Origin: Streptomyces sp. MJM8645
Lineage (GTDB): Bacteria > Actinomycetota > Actinomycetes > Streptomycetales > Streptomycetaceae
Direction of reading: 5' to 3'
NCBI RefSeq assembly: GCF_001625365.1
Contig: NZ_LJJF01000001.1
Span: forward strand, 2,418,001 to 2,482,000
Length of the DNA: 64,000 bases
Under the pieces are notes generated by a model. The model was not told the origin of the DNA and did not search any database. It worked only from the letters and a program-made list of their open reading frames with translations. Both the position numbers and the translations under genes were made by a program. The first letter of the stretch is position 1. Each line of letters begins with the position of its first letter. Positions 38,481-48,649 of this stretch are shown piece after piece.

Positions 38481-40424
38481 CTAGCCCTGCGGGGCAGCCC
38501 CGTTGACCACGGCCAGCGGCAGCAGCTTCTTCCCGGTGGGACCGATCTGGATCTTGAGGTCCATCTGCGGGCACACGCCGCAGTCGAAGCACGGGGTCCA
38601 ACGGCAGTCGTCGACCTCGACCTCCTCCAGGGCGTCCTGCCAGTCCTCCCAGAGCCAGTCCTTGTCGAGACCGCTGTCCAGGTGGTCCCAGGGCAGCACC
38701 TCCTCGTAGGTGCGCTCGCGGGTGGTGTACCAGTCGACGTCGACGCCGGTGCCGGCCAGGCCCTTCTCGGCGGAGGCCATCCAGCGGTCGTAGGAGAAGT
38801 GCTCGCGCCAGCCGTCGAAGCGGCCGCCGTCCTCGTAGACGGCGCGGATGACGGCGCCGATGCGGCGGTCGCCGCGGGACAGCAGGCCCTCGACGATGCC
38901 GGGCTTGCCGTCGTGGTAGCGGTAGCCGATGTTCTTGCCGTACTTGCGGTCGCCGCGGATCGAGTCGCGCAGCTTGGCCAGCCGGGCGTCGGTGGCCTCG
39001 GCGGACAGCTGCGGGGCCCACTGGAACGGGGTGTGCGGCTTGGGCACGAACCCGCCGATGGAGACGGTGCAGCGGATGTCGTTCTGGCCGGTGACCTCGC
39101 GGCCCTTCTGGATGACGTTCTTCGCCATCGCGCCGATCTGGAGCACGTCCTCGTCGGTCTCGGTGGGCAGGCCGCACATGAAGTACAGCTTCACCTGGCG
39201 CCAGCCGTTGCCGTAGGCGGTGGCGACGGTGCGGATCAGGTCCTCCTCCGACACCATCTTGTTGATCACCTTGCGCATGCGCTCGCTGCCGCCCTCGGGG
39301 GCGAAGGTGAGGCCCGAGCGACGGCCGTTGCGGGACAGCTCGTTGGCGAGGTCGATGTTGAAGGCGTCGACGCGGGTGGACGGCAGCGACAGGCCGATCT
39401 TGTCGTCGCTGTAGCGGTCGGCCAGGCCCTTGGCGATGTCCCCGATCTCGGTGTGGTCGGCGCTGGACAGCGACAGCAGGCCCACCTCCTCGAACCCGGT
39501 CGCCTTCAGCCCGCGCTCCACCATCTCGCCGATGCCGGTGATGCTTCGCTCCCGCACGGGGCGCGTGATCATGCCGGCCTGGCAGAAGCGGCAGCCACGG
39601 GTGCAGCCGCGGAAGATCTCCACGGACATCCGCTCGTGCACGGTCTCCGCGAGCGGGACGAGCGGCTGCTTCGGGTAGGGCCACTCGTCGAGGTCCATCA
39701 CGGTGTGCTTGGACACCCGCCACGGCACGCCCGGGGCGTTCGGCACGACGCGGCCGATCCGGCCGTCGGCCAGGTACTCCACGTCGTAGAACTTCGGCAC
39801 GTACACCCCGCCGGTACGGGCGAGGCGCAGCAGCAGCTCGTCGCGTCCGCCCGGGCGGCCCTCGGCCTTCCAGCCGCGGACGAGCTCGGTGATGTCGAGC
39901 ACGGCCTGCTCGCCGTCGCCGACCACCGCGCAGTCGATGAAGTCCGCGATCGGCTCGGGGTTGAACGCGGCGTGGCCGCCGGCCAGGACGATCGGGTCCT
40001 CGTCGGTGCGGTCCTTGGCCTCCAGCGGGATGCCGGCCAGGTCGAGCGCGGTCAGCATGTTGGTGTAGCCGAGCTCGGTGGAGAACGACAGGCCGAACAC
40101 GTCGAAGGCCTTCACCGGGCGGTGCGCGTCCACGGTGAACTGCGGGACGTCGTGCTCGCGCATCAGCGCTTCGAGGTCCGGCCAGACGCTGTAGGTGCGC
40201 TCGGCGAGCACGCCCTCGCGCTCGTTGAGCACCTCGTAGAGGATCATGACGCCCTGGTTGGGCAGACCGACCTCGTAGGCGTCGGGGTACATCAGCGCCC
40301 AGTGGACGTCGCAGGCGTCCCAGTCCTTGACGGTCGAGTTGAGCTCGCCGCCGACGTACTGGATCGGCTTCTGGACGTGCGGGAGGAGGGCCTCCAGGCG
40401 TGGGAAGACCGATTCGACAGTCAT
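38481..40424 (-). CDS. TIGR03960 family B12-binding/radical SAM protein
   Basis: A 647-residue radical SAM enzyme of unknown reaction. The N-terminal 230 residues form a cobalamin-binding-like domain (VHWALMYPDAYEVGLPNQG, FDVFGLSFSTELGYTNML, VLAGGHAAFNPEP, VVGDGE). The radical SAM core follows with the cluster cysteines C274, C278 and C281 in FRGCTRGCRFCQAG, then LSSADHTEI and LTFAPEGGSERMR. Extra cysteines near the C-terminus (CFDCGVCPQ) suggest a second cluster. ATG at 40424. Partner of the TIGR03936 gene. The family is widespread but uncharacterised. Confidence 0.92.
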   Translation of the reverse strand: MTVESVFPRLEALLPHVQKPIQYVGGELNSTVKDWDACDVHWALMYPDAYEVGLPNQGVMILYEVLNEREGVLAERTYSVWPDLEALMREHDVPQFTVDAHRPVKAFDVFGLSFSTELGYTNMLTALDLAGIPLEAKDRTDEDPIVLAGGHAAFNPEPIADFIDCAVVGDGEQAVLDITELVRGWKAEGRPGGRDELLLRLARTGGVYVPKFYDVEYLADGRIGRVVPNAPGVPWRVSKHTVMDLDEWPYPKQPLVPLAETVHERMSVEIFRGCTRGCRFCQAGMITRPVRERSITGIGEMVERGLKATGFEEVGLLSLSSADHTEIGDIAKGLADRYSDDKIGLSLPSTRVDAFNIDLANELSRNGRRSGLTFAPEGGSERMRKVINKMVSEEDLIRTVATAYGNGWRQVKLYFMCGLPTETDEDVLQIGAMAKNVIQKGREVTGQNDIRCTVSIGGFVPKPHTPFQWAPQLSAEATDARLAKLRDSIRGDRKYGKNIGYRYHDGKPGIVEGLLSRGDRRIGAVIRAVYEDGGRFDGWREHFSYDRWMASAEKGLAGTGVDVDWYTTRERTYEEVLPWDHLDSGLDKDWLWEDWQDALEEVEVDDCRWTPCFDCGVCPQMDLKIQIGPTGKKLLPLAVVNGAAPQG

Positions 40425-40649
40425 GTACTAGGAACCCTTACGACGTGATTCGGTGCCGCGCGCATCGGCAGGCGACGGCGGGGAGGGGTGACCCTCAAGG
40501 GTAGCCCAATCCGGGGAAAGGCCCGCTGGCTCACCCCCGGGCTCACCCCCCGCCCGGGCCGGGCACCCGCCCGCGCTCCGGCGCGGCCGCCCCGGTCCGG
40601 CCCGCCCCGGCACGCGCAGTGCGCGCCCGCCGCCCGGCGCCGTCCGCCG

Positions 40650-40679
40650 TTGACATGCCCGGACCACCCATGCGGTACT
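40650..40679 (+). promoter_or_regulatory. Candidate promoter in the 482-bp gap before the M14-like gene
   Basis: TTGACA (40650-40655), 18 bp, GGTACT (40674-40679). The -35 is perfect, the -10 weak. It would leave a 220-nt leader. On the other strand TACCCT near 40497-40502 may serve the radical SAM gene. No ORF in 40425-40906 looks coding. Confidence 0.4.
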
Positions 40680-40906
40680 GACAGGGCCCCGCCAGAGACC
40701 TCTGCACCCCTTCCGGACAAGGGAGTTGGGCCGTACGCTCAACCCCCTCGCCGACTCCCCCGGCGACCCGTCCCCGGCGCGCAGGGCCTCGCCCCCGGCC
40801 CCGCAGGCCGCGTCCGTCGGCGCCCCCGCGCGCCCCTGCGGCCCGACGGCCCGACGAGCCGGGCGGCCACGCGAACACACCCCAGGGGACACGCCCTAGG
40901 AGAGCC

Positions 40907-42199
40907 ATGACCGACACCGACCGGCGGGTCCGCCCGCCCCGGCCCCTCGGCAGCCGGGCGGCCCGCTACCCCGCGCCGGCCCAGGCCGAGGCCGCGGCCC
41001 GGCGGCTCGCGCTGCGCCACCCGGAGCGGTGCCGGCTGCGCGAGGTGGGCCGCTCGCGGGCCGGGCGCCCGCTGCTGCTGCTGTCCGTCGACCGGGGCCC
41101 GCGCGCGGTGCTGGTCGTCGGCGGCCCGCACCCCAACGAGCCGATCGGCACGGCCGGCGCCCTGCGGCTGGCCGAGGTGCTGCTGGCGCGCCCCACCCGG
41201 CCCGGCCTGTCCTGGCACCTGCTGCTCTGCCTGGACCCGGACGGCGCCGCGCTCAACGCGGGCTGGCTGAACGGGCCGCTCACCATGCGCCGGCACTACG
41301 AGCACTTCTTCCGTCCCTCGTTCGAGGAGCAGCCCGAACTGCTGCCGGCCGCCGACGCGGGCCGGCCCCCGATGCCGGAGAGCCTGGCGCTGACCGGCCT
41401 GATCGACGAGCTGCGCCCGTTCCTGCAGTGCTCGATGCACGGGGTGGACTTCGGCGGCGCCTTCATCCAGCTGACCGCTCCGGTGCCCGGACTGCCCAAA
41501 CTCTTCGCCTCCTCGGTGCGCCGGGCCGGCATCCCGCTGGACGTCGACCCCTTCGACGCGGTCGGCTGGGCCAGCCCCTTCCCCGGCACCTATCTGATGC
41601 CCTCGGCGGACGGCGCCGGCCGGTCACGGGCGCTGCCGGACGAGCCGGAGCTGTCCACCTGGTCGTACGCCGGCCGCCACGGCGGGGTGACGGCCGTACT
41701 GGAGGTGCCGATGTGGGCCGTGGACGCGGTCGGCGACGGCCGTCCGCACCCGGCGGCGGACCGGGCGGTCGGCGCCGCGGCCCGGACGCTGCGCGAGCGC
41801 GCCGAGGAGCTCTCCGGGCTGCTGGCCCACGTGCCCGCGCACACCCGGGCAACGCACGGCGCACAGGTGCGCGCGGCCGGGTTCACCCTGGAGTTCTGCC
41901 CGTCAGTGGCCCAGGAGTGGCTGGCCCGCTGGTGCGCCGAGCCGCTCACGGTGTCCCGGGTGACCACCGCCGGGATCGTCGCGGCCCGGATCCCGCTGCG
42001 GGTGGCGTCGACGGTGCTGCGGCTGCTGGCGGACAGCGGCGGTCCGACCGTGGAAGCGGCCCGGGGCCGGGCCCGCGACATCGTCACCGAGAGCCTGGGT
42101 CAGCTGCACCACCGCTTCGGCGCCCGCTGGGTGCCGGTCCAGGAGCAGCTGGCCCACCAGGTCCGCGCGGCGCTCACCGCCGCCGACTGCCTGCTCTGA
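40907..42199 (+). CDS. M14-like zinc carboxypeptidase
   Basis: A 430-residue protein with zinc-carboxypeptidase ligands: His75 and Glu78 in GGPHPNEPIG, His178 in LQCSMHGVDFGG, and a candidate catalytic Glu266 in VTAVLEVPMW. There is no signal peptide, so it probably acts in the cytosol. The C-terminal 150 residues are helical. ATG at 40907 with GGAG 5 nt upstream. It converges on rodA and could trim cell-wall peptides or process a peptide; cytosolic M14 members include amidases and deglutamylases, so the substrate is open. Confidence 0.85.
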   Translation: MTDTDRRVRPPRPLGSRAARYPAPAQAEAAARRLALRHPERCRLREVGRSRAGRPLLLLSVDRGPRAVLVVGGPHPNEPIGTAGALRLAEVLLARPTRPGLSWHLLLCLDPDGAALNAGWLNGPLTMRRHYEHFFRPSFEEQPELLPAADAGRPPMPESLALTGLIDELRPFLQCSMHGVDFGGAFIQLTAPVPGLPKLFASSVRRAGIPLDVDPFDAVGWASPFPGTYLMPSADGAGRSRALPDEPELSTWSYAGRHGGVTAVLEVPMWAVDAVGDGRPHPAADRAVGAAARTLRERAEELSGLLAHVPAHTRATHGAQVRAAGFTLEFCPSVAQEWLARWCAEPLTVSRVTTAGIVAARIPLRVASTVLRLLADSGGPTVEAARGRARDIVTESLGQLHHRFGARWVPVQEQLAHQVRAALTAADCLL

Positions 42200-42266
42200 C
42201 CGGGGCCACGGCCCGCCGCAACCGGGCAACAACTACCCACCCACAGCGCCCAGTTGAAAAACACCA

Positions 42267-42299
42267 AGGGCCGACCCGAGAAATTCCCGGGCCGGCCCT
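42267..42299. terminator. Bidirectional terminator, M14-like gene / rodA
   Basis: AGGGCCG (42267-42273) pairs with CGGCCCT (42293-42299), extended by CCCG/CGGG past one A/C mismatch. Confidence 0.7.
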
Positions 42300-42330
42300 C
42301 GACCGACGAACGCGTGGACGGACAGTCCGC

Positions 42331-43530
42331 TCAGGCCGCTATCGGCCGCTGGCTGCGGACCGCCTGGAGCAGCCCGATCGCGATCCAGACCGCAAACATC
42401 GACGACCCCCCGTAGGAGACGAACGGCAGCGGGATGCCCGCCACCGGCATGATGCCCAGGCACATCCCGATGTTCTCGAAGGCCTGGAAGGAGAACCAGG
42501 CGATGATCCCCGCGGCCACGATCGTCCCGTACAGGTCGGTCGCCTGCCGGGCGATCCGGCAGGCCCGCCACAGCACCACGCCGACCAGCAGGATGATCGC
42601 CAGCGCCCCGACGAAGCCCAGTTCCTCACCGGCCACCGTGAACACGAAGTCGGTCTGCTGCTCCGGCACGAACTGCCCGGTGGTCTGCGTCCCGTGGAAC
42701 AGCCCCTTGCCGGTCAGCCCGCCCGAGCCGATCGCGATCCGGGCCTGTGCGGTGTTGTAGCCGACGCCGGAGGGGTCCAGTTGCGGGTTGGCGAAGGCCG
42801 CGAAGCGGTCGATCTGGTACTTACTCAACACCCCGAGCTTCCAGATCGCCACGCACCCGCCGGTGCCCGCCACCAGCAGCCCGAGCACCCAGCGGTTGGC
42901 CGCCCCCGAGCCGAGCAGGATGCCCAGCACGATCGCGGCCATCACCATCACCGAGCCGGCGTCCGGCATCAGCAGCACGACGCACATCGGCAGGAAGGCC
43001 CAGACCAGGCCGCGGAACACCGCCCGGTGCGAGGGGTACTCCCGCTCCCCCGCGTCCACCTGGTCGGACAGCACGACCGCCATCGCCAGCACGATCCCGA
43101 GCTTCGCGAACTCGGCGGGCTGGATGGAGAAGCCGCCGCCCAGCTGGATCCAGGAGTGCGCGCCGTTGATGGTCGAGCCCAGCGGGCTGAGCGTGGCGAG
43201 CAGCATCAGGATCACGCCGATGTACAGGAACGGCACGAGGGTGCGGAAGCGCCGGCTCCCTATCCCTATCACCACCGAGCACAGCACCAGCCCGACGACC
43301 AGGTTGGTCAGGTGCCGGTACAGGAAGTACTGCGGGTCGCCGTGGGTGAGCGAGTCCCGGCCGCGGGTGGCCGACCAGACCAGCAGGGAGCTGCCGAGCG
43401 ACAGGGCCAGCGCGGCGAGCAGCAGTATCCAGTCCAGCCGCCACAGCGGGGAGTCCTTGGCCAGGGCCTTGGAGACCCCGCTGCGCTGCGGGCTCAGCCG
43501 CAGTTGCCGGTAGGAGCCGTAGGAGGTCAT
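42331..43530 (-). CDS. rodA: SEDS peptidoglycan polymerase RodA
   Basis: Membrane glycosyltransferase that polymerises lipid II, working with PBP2. The 399-residue product has about ten helices, the catalytic-region motif INGAHSWIQLGG with QPAEFAKLG, the large extracellular loop with GEELGFVGAL and the SEDS signature GIPLPFVSYGGSS. It overlaps the end of mrdA by 4 bp (ATGA). In S. coelicolor the homologue of this cluster is involved in spore-wall synthesis. Confidence 0.96.
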   Translation of the reverse strand: MTSYGSYRQLRLSPQRSGVSKALAKDSPLWRLDWILLLAALALSLGSSLLVWSATRGRDSLTHGDPQYFLYRHLTNLVVGLVLCSVVIGIGSRRFRTLVPFLYIGVILMLLATLSPLGSTINGAHSWIQLGGGFSIQPAEFAKLGIVLAMAVVLSDQVDAGEREYPSHRAVFRGLVWAFLPMCVVLLMPDAGSVMVMAAIVLGILLGSGAANRWVLGLLVAGTGGCVAIWKLGVLSKYQIDRFAAFANPQLDPSGVGYNTAQARIAIGSGGLTGKGLFHGTQTTGQFVPEQQTDFVFTVAGEELGFVGALAIILLVGVVLWRACRIARQATDLYGTIVAAGIIAWFSFQAFENIGMCLGIMPVAGIPLPFVSYGGSSMFAVWIAIGLLQAVRSQRPIAA

Positions 43531-45902
43531 GCCCGCCCCCTTCCCGGGCCGCGGTTCGGTTCGAGTGCGGCGTCGGCCGCGGTGCCCGGGGCGGGCCGGT
43601 CGTTCGGCTGCGCCGGGTCCAGGAAGGCCGAGGCCGGGGCGGGTTCGCCCGGCACCTGTTCCAGGAAGGCCGGCGCCGGGCCGGGCAGACCCTGCGCCTG
43701 GTCCGGCGACGCCAGGAGGCCCGGGCCCGCGACGGCCTGCACCGGGCCGACGGTGTCGATGGTGTTGGCGGTATTGGCGGTGTCGACGGTGTAGGCCGCC
43801 GGCTTGATGATCGCGGTGCCGTCCGGGTTGAACTTCGGCAGTTCGGCCTGCGGCGCGGGCAGCAGCGCCTTGCCGTTGTCGATGTTGCCCTTGTCGTCGA
43901 CGCCGTACAGCGCCTGGTAGATCCGGCGAACCGCGTCGCCGGAGCCGCCGGAGCCGGTGCCGCCCTGGCTTATCGTCATGACGACCGCGTAGTCCTTGCT
44001 GTACGTGGTCAGCCAGGAGGTGGTCTGCTTGCCCTCGACCTCGGCGGTGCCGGTCTTGGCGTGCAGCTCGATCTTGTTCTGCGGCCAGCCGGCGCCGGAG
44101 AACTTCCAGGCGGCGGTACCGCCGGTGATGACGCCCGCGGTGGCCTGGTCGATGTAGCTCAGCAGCTTCTGGGAGCCGGGGAACTTGCCGTCCTCGTGCG
44201 GGGCGATCTCGCGGACGAGGTCCCCGCTCGGGCTTATCACCGCCTTGGCGATGGTCGGCCGGTAGAAGGTGCCGCCGTTGGCCAGCGCCGAGTAGATCCG
44301 GGCCATCTGGACCGGGGTGACGAGCGTGTCGCCCTGGCCGATCGCGAAGTTGACGGCGTCACCGGCGCGCATCTGGTAGCCGTCGACGCAGTTCTCCTTG
44401 GCGATCTGGTCGGAGAAGCTGGTGCCGCCCTTCTGCGCCTGCGCGCACCAGGCGTCCTTGTTGTTGTCGTAGAAGGACTGCTTCCACTGCCGGTCCGGCA
44501 CCCGGCCGGTGACCTCGCTGGGCAGGTCGATGCCGGTCTTGGCGCCGAGGCCGAACTGGTGGGCGGTCTTGAAGAACCAGTCGCCCGGCTCCTTCTTCGG
44601 CTTGATGCCGCCGTCCTTCATCCACTGGTCGTACGCCAGGCCGTAGAAGACGGTGTCGCAGGAGACCTCCAGCGCCTTCTCCAGGGAGATGGAGCCGAAG
44701 TTCTCGCTCTCGAAGTTCTTGAACTCGCGGCCGCCGATGGTCATGCTCTTCGGGCACGCGTACGTCCCGTCCAGCGAGTAGCCGGCCTCGACGGCGGCGG
44801 TGGTGGAGACGACCTTGAAGGTCGAGCCGGGGGCGGACTGACCCTGTATGGCCCGGTTCAGCAGCGGGAAGTTGGAGTCCTTGCTGGTCAGCGACTGGTA
44901 GTCCTTGCCGGTGATGCCGCCCACCCAGAGGTTGGGGTCGTAGGTCGGCGCACTGGACATCGCGACGATCCGGCCGGTGTGGACGTCCATCACCACGGCG
45001 GCGCCGGAGTCGGCCTCGTAGTTGCGGTTGGTGACCTTGTCGAAGGTCTTCCGGGCGTCGGCCATGGCCTGCGCCAGGTTGTCCTCGACCACCTTCTGCA
45101 CCCGGGCGTCGATGCTGGTGACCAGGTTGTTGCCGGTCTGCGGGGCGGCGGTGCCGGCGGTGCCGATCACCCGGCCGAGGTTGTCCACCTCCAGCTGGGT
45201 GATGCCGGCGGTGCCGCGCAGGTCGCGGTCGTACACCGACTCCAGGCCGGCCCGGCCGATCTGGTCGGCCGGCAGGTAGCGGTCCAGGCCGGCCTTGGAG
45301 GCGGTCTTGCTGACCTCCTCGTCGGTGACCGGCGAGAGGTAGCCGAGCACCTGGGCCATGTTGGCGCCCTCGGCGCCGGTGTAGCGGCGCACGGCGGTGG
45401 GCTGCGCGGTGACCCCGGGGAAGTCCTCGCGGCGCTCCATTATCTGCATCGCCTGCTGGGTGGTCGCCTCCTTGGTGACCGGGATCGGCTGGTAGGGCGA
45501 GCCGTTCCAGCAGGGCTGCGGGGTCTTGGCGTCGCAGAGCCGGGTCTTCTCCTGCACGTCCTTGGCGGGCATCCCCAGCACCTCGGCCAGTCGGCCGAGC
45601 ACCGCCTTGCCGCCGTCCTTCTGCTGCAGCAGCGAGGTGCGGCTGACCGAGACCACCAGCCGGGCCTCGTTGCCGGCCAGGATCCGCCCGGAGGCGTCCA
45701 GGATCTCGCCGCGGACGGCCGGTTCGACCACCTCGCGGATGTGGTTGCCGGTCGCCTTGGCGGTGTAGACGCTGGCGTTGCGGATCTGCAGGTACCACAG
45801 CCGTCCGCCGAGGGTGGCGAGCAGCGACAGGACCAGGATCTGCAGCACCACCAGACGGATCGTCACCCGCCGGGTACGGCCGGTCTCGGGGATGTTGCTC
45901 AC
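43527..45902 (-). CDS. mrdA: Class B penicillin-binding protein 2
   Basis: Transpeptidase that cross-links peptidoglycan with RodA. The 791-residue product has a short cytoplasmic tail, a membrane helix (about 17-37), the dimerisation/pedestal domain and a transpeptidase domain with SxxK in APGSTFKVV (about 360), SCD at about 414 and KTGTAEV at about 615. A Pro/Ala-rich tail of about 100 residues after residue 690 is not typical of E. coli PBP2. GTG start with GGAG 10-12 nt upstream. Fourth gene of the mreB-mreC-mreD-mrdA-rodA cluster. Confidence 0.96.
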   Translation of the reverse strand: MSNIPETGRTRRVTIRLVVLQILVLSLLATLGGRLWYLQIRNASVYTAKATGNHIREVVEPAVRGEILDASGRILAGNEARLVVSVSRTSLLQQKDGGKAVLGRLAEVLGMPAKDVQEKTRLCDAKTPQPCWNGSPYQPIPVTKEATTQQAMQIMERREDFPGVTAQPTAVRRYTGAEGANMAQVLGYLSPVTDEEVSKTASKAGLDRYLPADQIGRAGLESVYDRDLRGTAGITQLEVDNLGRVIGTAGTAAPQTGNNLVTSIDARVQKVVEDNLAQAMADARKTFDKVTNRNYEADSGAAVVMDVHTGRIVAMSSAPTYDPNLWVGGITGKDYQSLTSKDSNFPLLNRAIQGQSAPGSTFKVVSTTAAVEAGYSLDGTYACPKSMTIGGREFKNFESENFGSISLEKALEVSCDTVFYGLAYDQWMKDGGIKPKKEPGDWFFKTAHQFGLGAKTGIDLPSEVTGRVPDRQWKQSFYDNNKDAWCAQAQKGGTSFSDQIAKENCVDGYQMRAGDAVNFAIGQGDTLVTPVQMARIYSALANGGTFYRPTIAKAVISPSGDLVREIAPHEDGKFPGSQKLLSYIDQATAGVITGGTAAWKFSGAGWPQNKIELHAKTGTAEVEGKQTTSWLTTYSKDYAVVMTISQGGTGSGGSGDAVRRIYQALYGVDDKGNIDNGKALLPAPQAELPKFNPDGTAIIKPAAYTVDTANTANTIDTVGPVQAVAGPGLLASPDQAQGLPGPAPAFLEQVPGEPAPASAFLDPAQPNDRPAPGTAADAALEPNRGPGRGRA

Positions 45903-45953
45903 GTCTCGTGCGCTCCAGGATGCGGGAAGTCGGGAGGTCGGGGGCCGGGCCGG

Positions 45954-46595
45954 TTACGGGCGCCGGACGAAGCCGGGCATGCGCCGCTTCTTGTAGGACG
46001 GGCCGGACGAGGCCTCGCGCGTGGTGCGGTAGCGGGCCAGCGTGCCCAGGCCGGAGCCGCCCTGGTCGTCATCGGTGGCCGCGGTCACCGGGTCGCGCCC
46101 GAAGCGGCGGCCGACCAGCATCACCAGCGGCACCACGAACGGCGCCAGCAGCACGTCGTACAGCAGGGCGCTGACCACCAGGCCGCCGAGGCCGACGTGC
46201 CGGGCCGCGGTGTCGCCGACCAGGGCGCCGACCATCGCGTACAGCAGGGTGGAGGCGACCGCCGCGGCGGCCACCACCATCAGCGCGCTGGACACCGACC
46301 GCTGGCGGCCGTGGTCCGGGCGCAGCAGCCCTGCGGCGTAGCCCATCAGGCAGAGCACCAGCGCGTAGCGGCCGATCGCGTGGTCGGAGGGCGGCGCGAG
46401 GTCGGCCAGCAGGCCGGCCGAGAAGCCGACCACGCAGCCGCCGGACGGCCCGTAGACCATGGCCAGGCCGACCACGACGAGCAGCAGTATGTCCGGGGTG
46501 GCCCCCGGGAGCTGGAGCCGTCCGAAGACGCTGACCTGGAGGATCAGGCCGAGCAGGATCAGGCCGGCGGAGACGGGGATGCGGGCGAGGCGCAT
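45954..46595 (-). CDS. mreD: Rod-shape protein MreD
   Basis: Integral membrane partner of MreC. The 213-residue product has about five helices (LGLILQVSVFGRLQLPGATPDI, LVVVGLAMVYGPSGGCVVGF, GRYALVLCLMGYAAGLL and more) and a basic cytoplasmic tail ending KKRRMPGFVRRP. It starts 3 bp after the mreC stop. Confidence 0.93.
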   Translation of the reverse strand: MRLARIPVSAGLILLGLILQVSVFGRLQLPGATPDILLLVVVGLAMVYGPSGGCVVGFSAGLLADLAPPSDHAIGRYALVLCLMGYAAGLLRPDHGRQRSVSSALMVVAAAAVASTLLYAMVGALVGDTAARHVGLGGLVVSALLYDVLLAPFVVPLVMLVGRRFGRDPVTAATDDDQGGSGLGTLARYRTTREASSGPSYKKRRMPGFVRRP

Positions 46596-46598
46596 GGC

Positions 46599-47516
46599 TC
46601 AGTTCCCCCCAGTGGGCTTGGCGGGCGGGGCGGCGGGCGCGGCCGGGGTCTGGGCCGGGGCCGGCGGCAGGACGGCGTCGCGCGGGTCGGCGCGCGGCGG
46701 CACGACCACCACGCCGACCAGGTCCAGCCGGGTGAACTGGACGAAGGGCTCGACCAGGATGGTCTTGGTCAGCTGGCCCGGGGTGGCCTCGACCTCGACG
46801 ACCTTGCCGACCGGCACGCCGGGCACGAACGGGCGGCCGCTCTGCGAGCCGAAGGTGACCAGCCGGTCGCCGGCCTTGACCTGGGCCTTGCCGTTGAGCA
46901 GCGAGACCTTCATCGGGCTGGTGCCGCCGCCGGAGGCGAAGCCGATCTCGCCGGAGGCCTCCAGCCGGGTGCCGGCAGAGAAGCCGGGGTCGGAGGCGAG
47001 CAGCACGGTGGCGGTGGTCGGGGCGACGGTGGTGATCCGGCCGACCAGGCCCTGACCGTTGATCACCGTCATGTCGCGGGTGAGGCCGTCGTCGCTGCCG
47101 GCGTCGACGGTGATGGTCCAGGAGAAGCCCTGGGCCGGGCCGATCGCGATGACCTGGGCGGCCTTGACGGTGTAGCCGCCGGCGCCGGCGGTGCGCAGCA
47201 GGTCGTCGAGCTGCTTGGTGCGCCCGGTGGCCATGTCGGAGGAGGCGAGCTTCTGCCGCAGTTCGGTGTTCTCGCGGGCGAGCTCGTCGGTGCGGCCGTT
47301 GTTGGAGGCGGCGTCGCGGAAGGCCCGGACGGTGTCGGCGACCGGGTCGACGACGGTGGCGGCGCCGCGCTCGACCGGGCCGAGGACGCTGGCGGCGGCG
47401 TGTCGGGCACCGCCGAGGGGGGAGCTCTCACCGCCCTTGATGTCCACGGTGACGAGTGCGAAGGCGACGGCCACCAGCAGGATGAGCAGCAGCCGGCTTT
47501 CTCGTGTGTCCCTCAC
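46599..47516 (-). CDS. mreC: Rod-shape protein MreC
   Basis: Bitopic scaffold of the wall-growth complex. The 305-residue product has one N-terminal helix (about 8-26), a coiled coil (about 75-110, RTDELARENTELRQKLASSD), and the beta-rich extracellular MreC domain (AQVIAIGPAQGFSWTITVDAGS, VGRITTVAPTTATVLL, VGKVVEVEATPGQLT). A Pro/Ala-rich tail follows. GTG at 47516, 95 bp after mreB. Confidence 0.95.
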   Translation of the reverse strand: MRDTRESRLLLILLVAVAFALVTVDIKGGESSPLGGARHAAASVLGPVERGAATVVDPVADTVRAFRDAASNNGRTDELARENTELRQKLASSDMATGRTKQLDDLLRTAGAGGYTVKAAQVIAIGPAQGFSWTITVDAGSDDGLTRDMTVINGQGLVGRITTVAPTTATVLLASDPGFSAGTRLEASGEIGFASGGGTSPMKVSLLNGKAQVKAGDRLVTFGSQSGRPFVPGVPVGKVVEVEATPGQLTKTILVEPFVQFTRLDLVGVVVVPPRADPRDAVLPPAPAQTPAAPAAPPAKPTGGN

Positions 47517-47611
47517 GGTGCTGGTACTGCCCCTTCGTACCTGGTCGGCCGCCCGGGCTGTGGGGCCCGGGCGGCCGCCCGTTCAGTTGAGTGTCGGATG
47601 TCTCGGTGGTG

Positions 47612-48649
47612 CTAACGGCGCGGGGAGGCGTCCAGTACCTGCTGGAGCGCCTCGAACTCCTCGACGCACTTGCCGGAGCCGAGCGCGACCGAGTCGAGCG
47701 GGTTCTCGGCGATGTGGATCGGCATGCCGGTCTCGCGGCGCAGCCGCTCGTCGAGGCCGCGCAGCAGGGCGCCGCCGCCGGTGAGCACGATGCCGCGGTC
47801 CATCACGTCGCCGGCCAGCTCGGGCGGGCACTGGTCGAGGGTGGTCTTCACGGCGTCGATGATCGAGTTGACCGGCTCGTCGATGGCCTCGCGGACCTCG
47901 GCGGCGGAGATGACCACGGTCTTGGGCAGGCCGCTGACCAGGTCGCGGCCGCGGATCTCGGCGTGCTCGTCCTTCTCGCCCTCCAGGCCGAAGGCGCTGC
48001 CGATGCTCATCTTGATCTGCTCGGCGCTGCGCTCGCCGAGGAGCAGCGAGTACTCCTTCTTGATGTGCTGGACGATCGCGTTGTCCAGCTCGTCGCCGGC
48101 GACCCGGATGGACTGGGCGGTGACGATGCCGCCGAGGGAGATGACCGCGACCTCGGTGGTGCCGCCGCCGATGTCGACGACCATGTTGCCGGTGGCCTCG
48201 TGGACGGGCAGCCCGGCGCCGATGGCGGCGGCCATCGGCTCCTCGATGATGTGCACCTGGCGGGCGCCGGCCTGCGAGGACGCCTCGATCACGGCGCGGC
48301 GCTCGACTCCGGTGATGCCGGAGGGCACGCAGACCACGACCCGGGGGCGGGCGAGGTAGCGGCGGCGGTGGATCTTGAGGATGAAGTAGCGGAGCATCCG
48401 CTCGGTGATCTCGAAGTCGGCGATCACGCCGTCCTTGAGCGGGCGGATGGCGACGATGTTGCCCGGCGTCCGGCCGATCATCTTCTTCGCCTCGGCACCG
48501 ACCGCCAGGATGCCGCCGGTGTTGGTGTTCACCGCGACGACGGACGGCTCGTTGAGGACGATCCCCTTGCCCCTGACGTACACCAGCGTGTTGGCAGTTC
48601 CAAGGTCGATCGCCAAGTCGCGGCCGATGAACGACAGGTTGCTCGCCAT
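47612..48649 (-). CDS. mreB: Actin-like protein MreB
   Basis: Filament-forming ATPase; in Streptomyces it is needed for spore-wall integrity rather than vegetative rod shape. The 345-residue product has the phosphate-1 motif [27 protein letters not shown] (phosphate 2) and [12 protein letters not shown] (adenosine), all intact. ATG at 48649 with GGAAGG somewhat far upstream (about 14 nt). A TACGAT -10-like box lies at 48761-48766 on the minus strand. First gene of the mre cluster. Confidence 0.97.
   Translation of the reverse strand: MASNLSFIGRDLAIDLGTANTLVYVRGKGIVLNEPSVVAVNTNTGGILAVGAEAKKMIGRTPGNIVAIRPLKDGVIADFEITERMLRYFILKIHRRRYLARPRVVVCVPSGITGVERRAVIEASSQAGARQVHIIEEPMAAAIGAGLPVHEATGNMVVDIGGGTTEVAVISLGGIVTAQSIRVAGDELDNAIVQHIKKEYSLLLGERSAEQIKMSIGSAFGLEGEKDEHAEIRGRDLVSGLPKTVVISAAEVREAIDEPVNSIIDAVKTTLDQCPPELAGDVMDRGIVLTGGGALLRGLDERLRRETGMPIHIAENPLDSVALGSGKCVEEFEALQQVLDASPRR

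Noticed and set aside
38682..40448. 588-codon frame antisense to the radical SAM gene
   Set aside because: Shadow frame; the minus strand has clear catalytic motifs.
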